From a virus: DNA of 20,674 nt. The notes below the pieces were generated by a model that was not told where the DNA came from, did not search any database, and saw only the letters and a list, made by a program, of their open reading frames with translations. Each line of letters starts with the position of its first letter. The first letter of the stretch is position 1. The stretch spans positions 1 through 20,674 of IMG/VR virus record IMGVR_UViG_3300032677_000199; one strand, given 5' to 3'. This document shows, piece by piece, positions 1-7,303 of the stretch. The translations under genes were made by a program, and so were the position numbers.

Positions 1-125
1 GCTATGGGCAATTGGCTCAAGCCAATCAAACAAATATTTTTAGTCCAGCACAAGTGGGTTCACTAAATAAGTGGAATAATGTCAGTTGCGGGCAATTTTT
101 TACAATGACACTACAAATCACTTAA
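1..125 (+). CDS. RCC1-repeat structural/fibre protein, 3' end only
   Basis: This is the C-terminal 40 residues of a gene that begins outside the window, read in the third frame from base 3 and ending with TAA at 123-125. The residues include YGQLAQANQ, then SPAQVGS, then W..VSCGQFFTMTL. This is the signature of an RCC1 (regulator of chromosome condensation) propeller blade: GQLG, SSPVQV, W..VS.G..HT. RCC1-like repeats are known in large virion proteins of marine T4-like phages, probably fibres or adhesins. The neighbouring glycan-modifying genes fit a host-recognition region. The full length and blade number cannot be seen. The fibre role is inference from context. Confidence 0.65.
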   Translation, partial: YGQLAQANQTNIFSPAQVGSLNKWNNVSCGQFFTMTLQIT

Positions 126-144
126 CAAAAAGGCTTATAGATAT

Positions 145-864
145 ATGAAACAATTTATTATTGACAGTGGATTTTACAATAATCCGGACCAAATGAAAAC
201 ACTATTTGTGAATTTAGATTTCGTTAAGAATGAAAACATATTGGGCGGCAAAATTTGTCCAATGAGTTTTGCCAACCAAGAGATGTTAGGACACATACAA
301 AACACTTTAGGAGTTCCTGACGGAGTTTCTGCGTTTGAATTTGTTCCTGGATCAGGAACATTTATCAGTAATACCAAAGACGAACCACCAGCTAGATCTA
401 TCTGTATACAGTATCCAGAACCCAATACACAATGGGTGGGCATTGTCAGTTTAAATCCATCTTCAACACCTCATTACATCAAATTTTACAAGCACAAGCG
501 TCTTGGGTGGGATCATGTGCCCATGGATCCAGAGGAGTTGAGCAAAGAAAAATTATATTCTTACGACCACGTTGAAACTTTTGTGGAGTTTGAAAATGTC
601 AACTGGCAAGACAAGTGGGAAGAAACTTCGCGCATTGAATTAAAATTCAATGAATTGGTATTATTCAGACCATGGATGTTCCATTCCTACAATGATGTTT
701 TTGGAGAAACACAGCAAGATGGCAGACTACTGCAATTTTTCTTTTTGAAACCCACTCAAGAAGCTTTAAATTCTGTGTTGACCAGCACTTCGCAAACTAT
801 AGCAGCACCTGTTGAATCAATCACAGCACAAGACTCTAGTGATTCTGAACAAACAAGCGCCTGA
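145..864 (+). CDS. 2OG-Fe(II) oxygenase-fold protein (DUF6445-like), proximal metal motif apparently lost
   Basis: The 239-residue protein resembles the phage and bacterial DUF6445-type branch of the 2-oxoglutarate/Fe(II) dioxygenase fold. The resemblance lies in WVGIVSLNP (97-105), FYKHK (114-118), then FNELVLFRPWMFHS (168-181) and GRLLQFFFLKP (193-203). In active members His180 would be the distal iron ligand and Arg194 the 2-oxoglutarate-binding Arg. The proximal His-x-Asp, expected just before the WVGIV strand, appears as Cys87-Ile-Gln89, so the protein may be inactive or differently liganded. The last 35 residues are Ser/Thr/Gln/Glu-rich and look disordered. A weak AAAGG lies about 11 bases upstream of the ATG. 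The substrate is unknown; a role in glycan or virion modification is suggested only by the neighbours. The fold call is moderately firm and activity is doubtful. Confidence 0.5.
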   Translation: MKQFIIDSGFYNNPDQMKTLFVNLDFVKNENILGGKICPMSFANQEMLGHIQNTLGVPDGVSAFEFVPGSGTFISNTKDEPPARSICIQYPEPNTQWVGIVSLNPSSTPHYIKFYKHKRLGWDHVPMDPEELSKEKLYSYDHVETFVEFENVNWQDKWEETSRIELKFNELVLFRPWMFHSYNDVFGETQQDGRLLQFFFLKPTQEALNSVLTSTSQTIAAPVESITAQDSSDSEQTSA

Positions 865-870
865 TATATC

Positions 871-899
871 TTGACTTATCCCCAGCAGTCATGTAAACT
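871..899 (+). promoter_or_regulatory. Putative sigma70-type promoter before the sulfotransferase gene
   Basis: TTGACT at 871-876 is followed after exactly 17 bases by TAAACT at 894-899. The -35 is near-consensus and the -10 matches TATAAT at four of six positions. A start near 906 would give a leader of about 24 bases, with a weak GGAAA before the ATG at 930. It lies in the only real gap of the left cassette and would drive the three genes that follow. Confidence 0.4.
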
Positions 900-929
900 T
901 AACAAGTAGTATCTAACCGGAAAATTATC

Positions 930-1709
930 ATGGAAAATATTCATTTCATATCTGGCCTGCCCCGTGCCGGCACAACATTACTGTCATCAATTTTAAAACA
1001 AAATCCCAAGTTTAGCAGTTCGATATCGGGTCCGTTGGCTCGCTTTGTTAGAGCCATCATTGAAGAATCGCAATCACAGGGCGGGTATCGATTTCAGTGT
1101 CCTGCCGAAAAGCGTAAAGAGTTAATACTTAATGTGGCAGACACTTATTATAAAGACAGCAATGACACAGTGTTTGACACTAATAGAGGCTGGACATATT
1201 TGACCCCTTTGTTGGCAGATCTTTATCCTAAAGCAAAAACTATTGTGTGTATACGCAGTATTCCCTGGATCATTGATAGTTTTGAAACACTATTTGCCAA
1301 GAATCCCTACGATGTACCTCTTATGTTCCCACAAGGAGCTGGTGTTAGTGTGTATAGTCGAGCCAAATACCTTACTGACCCCAGTGCGTTTGTGGGATTC
1401 GCTTATGACGGAGTCAAACAGGCTATGTTTGGTCCTAACAAAGAAAACATCATGATAGTACAGTATGATCAACTGGCTAAAAATCCCAAATTAGTCATGA
1501 AAAAACTATACGAATTCATCGGCGAACCATGGTACGAACATGATTTTGACAATGTAGTAGGTGACTACGATGAATTTGACACTGACATGAACATTAATGG
1601 CTTACATCATGTACGTCAAAAAGTACAATTTAAAGAACGTGAACCAATCATACCAATGGATTTATTCAATCATCTTGAACAGTTGGATTTTTGGAAACAG
1701 ATGAAGTAA
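930..1709 (+). CDS. Sulfotransferase family protein (PAPS-dependent)
   Basis: The 259-residue protein is a cytosolic-type sulfotransferase, predicted to move a sulfo group from PAPS to an acceptor such as a sugar hydroxyl. The N-terminus carries the 5'-phosphosulfate loop SGLPRAGTTLL (8-18). The 3'-phosphate-binding motif is visible as CIRSIPWIIDSF (107-118), with Arg109 and Ser117. The C-terminal part MIVQYDQLAKNP...LYEFIGEPW (175-201) is the usual family pattern of a loading strand followed by the helix-GEP segment. There is no signal peptide or membrane segment. The gene is followed after 3 bases by a glycosyltransferase-like gene, so co-translation and a shared glycan substrate are likely. 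The acceptor is not predictable. The family call is firm. Confidence 0.85.
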   Translation: MENIHFISGLPRAGTTLLSSILKQNPKFSSSISGPLARFVRAIIEESQSQGGYRFQCPAEKRKELILNVADTYYKDSNDTVFDTNRGWTYLTPLLADLYPKAKTIVCIRSIPWIIDSFETLFAKNPYDVPLMFPQGAGVSVYSRAKYLTDPSAFVGFAYDGVKQAMFGPNKENIMIVQYDQLAKNPKLVMKKLYEFIGEPWYEHDFDNVVGDYDEFDTDMNINGLHHVRQKVQFKEREPIIPMDLFNHLEQLDFWKQMK

Positions 1710-1712
1710 GCA

Positions 1713-3089
1713 ATGCCTATGACAGACCACGATGCAGTAAAACAAACTATAGAAATTTTTTCTCGTGCTGATCTACTGGATGAAATAGTATATTTACTAA
1801 CAACTTTTGAAAAACACAAAGTAGTACCAAATGATCTGTTGGGAAATGATTTATACTGTTTTGGTTATAATAAAGCCAAAAAATTTTTCAAGTCTATAGA
1901 ATATGGCGAGCAAGCTCTAGAACAAGCCAAATCTATAGAAGAAAGATTGGCTGTTTCATTTAATCTAGCCAAAGTATATCTATCTGCCAACAAACCAAAC
2001 AAAGCGGTAGCCGCATTCAAATTTATGAATTCTCATACTGATATCGGAGCTGAGGGTATGCTTGATTATTCTGCGGCGCTTTTTGCCTGTAACAGAAAAG
2101 ACGAGTCATATGAAATATTAAAAAAATTAGAAGAAAATCTTTGGAAATTTGATTCTAACATGGCTGACTCTATATTGTTTAATATGGGTGTGCACTATAT
2201 AGCCCGCGGTGATTTTAAAACAGGTATGGAACATCTTTCGATTGGCCGCAATCTAAGGGTATTTGGATCCTATTCAAAAGTTACTGATGGCTTGCCCATG
2301 TGGGACGGCAAACCTTATCCCGGTAAACATTTATTATTTGTGGCAGAAGGTGGTATTGGTGATGAAATTATCAATGTTAGATTTGTTAAAAATGTACTAG
2401 CCATGGGCATGACCTGTTCTATAATGTCAGTACATGGTATTATCGACGTTTATAGTCATTTAGGATTTGCAAAACGTATCAATATCAATCAATACAGTAA
2501 AAAAGACTACGACTACTGGACTCCAATGATGGACTTGCCTAAAACGTTGAATCTAGATTCAAATGAATTATGGACTGGACCATACCTACAAGCCAAACCA
2601 GAATTTGTTGAAAAACACAAAACCACAGTCCCTGGTAAATTCAAGGTAGGGTTGCGTTGGGCCGGCAATGCCAGATACGATCACGAATTACACCGCACAT
2701 TAAACTTGACCAGCATCTTAAATGCCATGCCCAAAGATAGCGACTGGTCCTTGTATTCTATACAGCGTGATGTAGGTATGGAACAATTACCTCAAAATCC
2801 TCGAGTCAAAGACCTCAGCTCTGAACTAACTACGTTTGAAGATTTGCTGGGAATAATGGCAAATTTAGATTTAATCATTACCAGTTGTACCAGTGTAGCA
2901 CATGCTGCGGCAGCATTAGGCAAAAAAACTATTATATTAGTACCAATTATGGAATATTATACTTGGGTAGAAGGAAAACAAACTTCCAGCTGGTATGGCG
3001 ATCATCTTAGATTAATAAGACAAGTCACTCCAGAAATTTGGAAAGAAGCATACACAGAATTACGTGAAGTACTCAAGGACATCGAATGA
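1713..3089 (+). CDS. TPR-helical protein with C-terminal GT9-like glycosyltransferase domain
   Basis: This 458-residue protein has two parts. Residues 1 to about 190 are helical pairs with TPR character, such as YGEQALEQAKSIEERLAVSF and VYLSANKPNKAVAAF. From about 197 the pattern is that of bacterial TPR/GT-B proteins related to heptosyltransferases (GT9): MWDGKPYPGKHLLFVAEGG, GIGDEIINVRFVKN (214-227), VGLRWAGNA (312-320) and ITSCTSVAHAAAALG (389-403). The last normally binds the nucleotide-sugar diphosphate. Such proteins often act on sugar chains or glycoproteins, but the acceptor here is unknown. The ATG at 1713 lies 3 bases after the previous stop; a second in-frame ATG at 1719 is an alternative. 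The last four bases overlap the next start (ATGA). The domain call is good; the activity is inferred. Confidence 0.75.
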   Translation: MPMTDHDAVKQTIEIFSRADLLDEIVYLLTTFEKHKVVPNDLLGNDLYCFGYNKAKKFFKSIEYGEQALEQAKSIEERLAVSFNLAKVYLSANKPNKAVAAFKFMNSHTDIGAEGMLDYSAALFACNRKDESYEILKKLEENLWKFDSNMADSILFNMGVHYIARGDFKTGMEHLSIGRNLRVFGSYSKVTDGLPMWDGKPYPGKHLLFVAEGGIGDEIINVRFVKNVLAMGMTCSIMSVHGIIDVYSHLGFAKRININQYSKKDYDYWTPMMDLPKTLNLDSNELWTGPYLQAKPEFVEKHKTTVPGKFKVGLRWAGNARYDHELHRTLNLTSILNAMPKDSDWSLYSIQRDVGMEQLPQNPRVKDLSSELTTFEDLLGIMANLDLIITSCTSVAHAAAALGKKTIILVPIMEYYTWVEGKQTSSWYGDHLRLIRQVTPEIWKEAYTELREVLKDIE

Positions 3090-5899
3090 AAAAAACTATT
3101 GGATTTGTAACAACAGGATTAAAATTTAACGGACATACTGTAAATGAAAAAGCATTGGGTGGTAGCGAGTCGGCATTAACTTACATGGCCAGAGAAACTG
3201 CCAAATTAGGTCACGATGTTACAGTCTACTGTGAATGTGATGCCCCAGGCTGGTATGACAGTGTAGAGTATAGAACCCTGGATCAGTATACCAAAGACAA
3301 CAAGTCACAGTTTGACGTATTAATAGTCAGTAGATTTACTGATTTTTTAGCCATGGCAGTTGACAGTAAGATGAATATATTGTGGCAACATGATATTGAC
3401 ACAGCTAATTTCCGTGATGCTATAGGCTGTTCGGATCGTGTTTTTTGTTTGAGTGATTTTCACAAGTCGTTATTTGTTAAAAATTACGACATTGATCCTA
3501 CAAATTACGTTTGGAAAACCTCCAACGGGTATGATCAAGAAATAATTACTGAATACGTACCTTACGAAGCAAAGAAAAACAACTACATCTACGCATCTCG
3601 ACCTGAGCGTGGGTTAAAATTATTGTTGGAAAAAATATGGCCCGAAATAGTTGAACGTAATCCCGATGCTGTGCTGCACATCTGTACATATGAACATACT
3701 TTAGAATTGCCAGAGGAAGTTAAAAAGATACACAAAGAAGTTGAAGACCTGTTGGAATATAGCCGAAACATTAAACAGATTGGACACTTGCCAAAACGTC
3801 AATTTTACAATCTATTAAGTAACTGTGCTTACATGGTATACCCAACAAATTTTCCTGAAATTTCCTGTATCAATGCCATCGAAGCACAGTATAATGGATG
3901 TTTAGTTATCACTAGCGACGAATTTGCCTTGTCTGAAACAGTTAAAACCAATACTAAAGTCAAGGCAGAATACGGTAGTATTGATTACGTAAACAATTTC
4001 TTGGATTTACTTGATAAGTATCAAGGCGATGTATACGAAGAAGAAGTAGCCAAAGGTAAAAAGGCTATAGAGTCATATGCTTGGAATAGAATAGCTAAAT
4101 CTTGGAACGCTGAGATTGATTTTATGTTTAACAAGAGACATGACAAGTATAAAGATAAGATTATAGATCAATTGGTTTACAACTCTGATATAGTGGCTGC
4201 TTGGAAATTAACGGGGGATGAAAAATATCGTAAGCTATTAGACCTAGCCAAAGAAACAAATTTAACAGATTCATGGTTTGACTCGACAAATACTGATAGA
4301 GATGAATATTTTCCTACCAGAACGATTGGCCTAATCGAATTAATAAAAAACGAAATTACGGAGTTTCCTAACAAAAAATTAAAAATATTGGACTTGGGTA
4401 GCAACGACGGTATACTTAGTTTGCCATTATTAAAAAAGTTTGCCAATAATATCGAATCAGTAATCATGTACGATACTTCTAAAGAAGTATTAGAGCACGT
4501 TAACAAAACTTACGGACATAAATATCCGCAAATTAAAACAATCAATGATGATGTAAGAAATGTGTTAAATTATGATTTTGAACCTGACATTATTATTGCT
4601 GGAGAAATACTAGAACACGTTGAAGAAACACAACAGTTCCTTGATTTTTTAATGAAACTGGCCAATAAAAATACACTATTTTATTTTACTGTACCTATGG
4701 GACCGTGGGAACAGATGGAAAAACGTAGAGACGAAGAAATACATCATGTACATCACTTTGAATTAAACGACATACGTGAAATTTTTAAAAATGTAAATTT
4801 AAATATTGAATTCAGCGGGGAAGAAGCGTTGGGACGTCGTGGTGAAATGTGTAGCAATTGGATGTTTTGGTTTAGAGCGTCAAAAGATGATAATATTAAA
4901 TTTGATGAAGTTGACTATCAAGACAAGTGGATCAAGACTAGGCCCTATAAAAAGATTTCAACTTGTATGATAGTACGCAACGAGGAAGACAACCTCAGTC
5001 GCTGTTTAAAGACTGTTTATCAGTTCAGCGATGAAATTATAATTGTAGATACCGGATCAATCGATTCTACTAAAGACATTGCCAAAAGATTTACAGATAA
5101 AGTTTACGATTTGGAATGGAAGGAAGATGATGGGCTAGGCAATTTTTCCAGAGCTAGAAACTATTCTATTAGCCTTGCTACTGGAGATTATATCTTTTGG
5201 ATTGATGCCGATGAAGAACTTGAAAATAGCATGAGATTACACAAGTATATTATTAGTGATTACTATGATGGTATATTGTTGAGACAAGTACAGGCCATGA
5301 GTAAAAAATCTCACGACAGCGGTGTAAATATTGATGTTATGCATGATAGATTCTTTAAAAACAACATTGGCATACAGTTTACAGGTGTGATACATGAGTA
5401 CCCTAGTCGCAATGATGAAGATTTCTTGGGTAACAAAATGTTTTGGCAAGATCATATTTACGTGTTACATTATGGATTGGCCAATCGAGAAACACTAAAA
5501 CGCAAAGCCTTGAGAAGGAACACAGATCTCATCTATAAAAATGTAAAAGTCTATCCCAAACGCATCTTTGCTAGACACTACATTATAGTAGATTACTGGA
5601 GTCAGTTTATCACTGGACACCCTAACCCCGATATAAAATGGCTACAGAAAGGCATGGATATTTGGCATAATGATTTGAAAAAATGCGGTGACGATTGGAC
5701 CATACGATTATCTTTGGGAGTAGTACAACATTTCTACAGTTATTGCGCCCAAAACGGTATTTCCTTCAAGGGTCGTTTGCCTGAAAAAGTAGCTTTTCAA
5801 AATGGAGAAAACGGGGAAACCATAGATTTTTACGTTCTGGATAAAGAAGAAGAAAGCGATTTCTTCTTGCACTATCTTGCTAATTTCAAACGGCCATAG
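3086..5899 (+). CDS. Three-domain fusion: GT4-type glycosyltransferase, SAM methyltransferase, GT2-type glycosyltransferase
   Basis: The 937-residue protein holds three enzymes in one chain. Residues 1 to about 345 are a GT-B glycosyltransferase (GT4-like): the GGSES loop (25-29) and the EX7E motif Glu258-Glu266 inside FPEISCINAIEAQYNG. Residues about 395-610 are a class I methyltransferase: motif I DLGSNDG (436-442) and GEILEHVE (506-513). Residues about 620-937 are a GT-A, GT2-like transferase: STCMIVRNEEDN (625-636), DTGSIDST (655-662) and a metal-binding DAD (707-709). The expected product is a glycan carrying a methylated sugar, with donors unknown. The start overlaps the previous stop (ATGA), so the two genes are translationally coupled. 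There is no membrane segment. The domain calls are firm; substrate and order of reactions are unknown. Confidence 0.85.
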   Translation: MKKTIGFVTTGLKFNGHTVNEKALGGSESALTYMARETAKLGHDVTVYCECDAPGWYDSVEYRTLDQYTKDNKSQFDVLIVSRFTDFLAMAVDSKMNILWQHDIDTANFRDAIGCSDRVFCLSDFHKSLFVKNYDIDPTNYVWKTSNGYDQEIITEYVPYEAKKNNYIYASRPERGLKLLLEKIWPEIVERNPDAVLHICTYEHTLELPEEVKKIHKEVEDLLEYSRNIKQIGHLPKRQFYNLLSNCAYMVYPTNFPEISCINAIEAQYNGCLVITSDEFALSETVKTNTKVKAEYGSIDYVNNFLDLLDKYQGDVYEEEVAKGKKAIESYAWNRIAKSWNAEIDFMFNKRHDKYKDKIIDQLVYNSDIVAAWKLTGDEKYRKLLDLAKETNLTDSWFDSTNTDRDEYFPTRTIGLIELIKNEITEFPNKKLKILDLGSNDGILSLPLLKKFANNIESVIMYDTSKEVLEHVNKTYGHKYPQIKTINDDVRNVLNYDFEPDIIIAGEILEHVEETQQFLDFLMKLANKNTLFYFTVPMGPWEQMEKRRDEEIHHVHHFELNDIREIFKNVNLNIEFSGEEALGRRGEMCSNWMFWFRASKDDNIKFDEVDYQDKWIKTRPYKKISTCMIVRNEEDNLSRCLKTVYQFSDEIIIVDTGSIDSTKDIAKRFTDKVYDLEWKEDDGLGNFSRARNYSISLATGDYIFWIDADEELENSMRLHKYIISDYYDGILLRQVQAMSKKSHDSGVNIDVMHDRFFKNNIGIQFTGVIHEYPSRNDEDFLGNKMFWQDHIYVLHYGLANRETLKRKALRRNTDLIYKNVKVYPKRIFARHYIIVDYWSQFITGHPNPDIKWLQKGMDIWHNDLKKCGDDWTIRLSLGVVQHFYSYCAQNGISFKGRLPEKVAFQNGENGETIDFYVLDKEEESDFFLHYLANFKRP

Positions 5900-5900
5900 C

Positions 5901-5920
5901 ATAAATATATAAAAGGAGAT
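5901..5920 (+). promoter_or_regulatory. Late-promoter-like ATAAATA and strong Shine-Dalgarno before the 91-residue gene
   Basis: CATAAATA (5900-5907) resembles the T4 late -10 element TATAAATA. AAGGAGAT (5913-5920) is a strong ribosome site 5 bases before the ATG at 5926. Initiation from the late element would fall close to the Shine-Dalgarno, so the promoter reading is tentative. The ribosome site is clear and fixes the start. Confidence 0.4.
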
Positions 5921-5925
5921 AATAG

Positions 5926-6201
5926 ATGTATTACGCAAAAGTAGAAAATAATCAATTTATTAAAAGAATTAACGTGGCAGACGAGGCTCCAGATGTTACC
6001 TTTACTACAGACCCAACTGCCGAACAACTAGCACCTTACAATGTAGTGATAGTTAATCTTCCGGCTACACTTCCCAGCTATGACCCTGCTACACAAGCTT
6101 TAGTTGACATTGATCCCACATTGGGAGATGATGGTATTTGGTATGCTAATTATCAAGTTGTTACACTACCAACTGAGCCTGATTCTGGTGCTCCGGCTTA
6201 A
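5926..6201 (+). CDS. Small hypothetical protein, 91 residues
   Basis: No family is recognised with confidence. The protein is acidic. It starts MYYAKVENNQFIKRINV, a layout seen at the N-terminus of small phage tail-fibre-associated proteins, and ends in a Pro/Thr/Asp-rich tail. The middle reads as short strands separated by prolines (VVIVNLPATLPSYDP). There is no signal peptide or membrane segment. It has the best ribosome site of the left cassette, suggesting high expression, perhaps as a structural or fibre-associated protein. The next gene starts 5 bases after its stop. A tail role is a guess from the N-terminus, position and promoter type. Confidence 0.6.
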   Translation: MYYAKVENNQFIKRINVADEAPDVTFTTDPTAEQLAPYNVVIVNLPATLPSYDPATQALVDIDPTLGDDGIWYANYQVVTLPTEPDSGAPA

Positions 6202-6206
6202 TTTAA

Positions 6207-6869
6207 ATGCAAGCTAGATACAGACGAGATTATCCTGGTGAATTTGTCATCACTGAATCTCGTTGGTCCGGGGGCAAAAAACAAGAAAATCGTGAGTGGG
6301 TTGAAAACCCTATTAACAATCATCATTTATCCGGGAGAGCTGCTTGTTTGGGTAGTTTGCAGGATATAAGTCAGTTTGATCCTGATATATTAGAGCAACA
6401 TCGTGGCGGATTACTGGGATCAAAAAAACTACAAAACTACGGCACAGGGCATGTAGCACAATACATGCGTCTTGACTTTGCTGTGGATCAAGATTACAAT
6501 ATTATTAAAACATTAGTAGAGTCTGGATACACTAAGACAAACATCGTTTATACTACTGCTCGTAATTGTTTACGCAATCCGGGTGAGTTTTACCTTATAC
6601 CCAATAATCCTCATTTGTGTACAGAAGTATTGCCAATTTATTTGGCTGCGTTTGACGGGCACAAAGAAATTTACATGTTGGGATATCATAATAACACCAA
6701 GGCTGGAAGAGACACGTGGATACAGGAAGTGGCATCATTGATAGAAGCTTACTCTGGTACTGTGTTTACTATGGTGGGCAACGAACAGAATATGCCTGCT
6801 GAATGGATGTGTTACGCCAATACAAGAAACTACACTTATCGAGAATTTATCAGTTATTGTGATGTATAA
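6207..6869 (+). CDS. Hypothetical protein, possibly GT42/DUF115-like
   Basis: This 220-residue protein has no firm family. The C-terminal half has IYLAAFDGHKEIYMLGYHN (163-181), which recalls the strand-helix-strand 'GFKEIYLLG.D' of GT42 sialyltransferases and DUF115/MptE-like proteins. The earlier segment NIVYTTARNCLRNPG could be a preceding Rossmann strand and loop. If so, it would be another sugar-handling enzyme in the cassette, but the catalytic residues cannot be assigned. No good Shine-Dalgarno precedes the ATG, which lies 5 bases after the previous stop, so translation may be coupled. The last 16 bases overlap the 3' end of the opposite-strand Nudix gene. The gene is real; the function is a weak inference. 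Confidence 0.55.
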   Translation: MQARYRRDYPGEFVITESRWSGGKKQENREWVENPINNHHLSGRAACLGSLQDISQFDPDILEQHRGGLLGSKKLQNYGTGHVAQYMRLDFAVDQDYNIIKTLVESGYTKTNIVYTTARNCLRNPGEFYLIPNNPHLCTEVLPIYLAAFDGHKEIYMLGYHNNTKAGRDTWIQEVASLIEAYSGTVFTMVGNEQNMPAEWMCYANTRNYTYREFISYCDV

Positions 6870-7303
6870 AGCTGACTTTGTATAGTTGATATCTTTGTTT
6901 GTACCGCTTCAAAATTAACAGTACTCCATAATCCTGGATGCATAGGTTTTGGCCACACCCCACTATCAATCCAAGCCCAACCAATATGTTCTGAATTAAG
7001 TACTGGTTGGAATTCATTAGCCACGCTACAGAAAAAAGTATGGTAGGAAAATACATTATCGTCGCTGGTAAATTTTTCTAAAGGCACAAGTTTAATGTAT
7101 TCGGGCATGGACCCCAATTCTTCTTGACATTCTCTGATTAAAGTTGTCATTATGGTCTCTCCAGGATCTTGCTTGCCGCCAGGCAATCCCCAACACTGCG
7201 GATGTTTACTATCGTTACGCATTAGATAGAGATATCGGTGCGTAGATATAGAATAAAACCATATACCTACGGCACTTACTGAATTTATATAATTAGAGAC
7301 CAT
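6854..7303 (-). CDS. Nudix hydrolase (NudE-like size)
   Basis: Residues 43-65 hold the complete Nudix box, GX5EX7REUXEEXGU: GKQDPGE, then TIMTTLI, then RECQEELGS. Only the last hydrophobic position is replaced (Ser). The Mg-binding glutamates Glu58, Glu61 and Glu62 are present. Nudix enzymes cleave nucleoside diphosphates linked to another group; T4 NudE (about 151 residues) acts on NADH, ADP-ribose and diadenosine polyphosphates. The substrate here is not predictable. I chose the ATG at 7303, giving 149 residues, because it fits the family length and the fold starts there. The frame is open further upstream to 7357, but that part lies inside gp15. The gene overlaps the gp15 3' end by 19 bases, so it is expressed with the neck operon. 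Confidence 0.85.
   Translation of the reverse strand: MVSNYINSVSAVGIWFYSISTHRYLYLMRNDSKHPQCWGLPGGKQDPGETIMTTLIRECQEELGSMPEYIKLVPLEKFTSDDNVFSYHTFFCSVANEFQPVLNSEHIGWAWIDSGVWPKPMHPGLWSTVNFEAVQTKISTIQSQLYTSQ

Noticed and set aside
63-69. CTAAATA before the first complete gene
   Set aside because: It lies inside the coding end of the RCC1-repeat gene and is 75 bases from the next ATG, so it is probably just codons.
4177-4506. Minus-strand open frame inside the fusion gene
   Set aside because: It lies wholly within the methyltransferase region of a well-supported gene, and its translation shows no recognisable motif.
5920-5933. TAATA/TATTA stem around the ATG of the 91-residue gene
   Set aside because: Five A-T pairs are expected by chance in this AT-rich DNA. 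It would not block a strong ribosome site.
6864-6884. Imperfect inverted repeat at the convergent gene ends (TATAAAG...CTTTGTATA)
   Set aside because: The stem is AT-rich with a bulge and no T-run, too weak to call a terminator.
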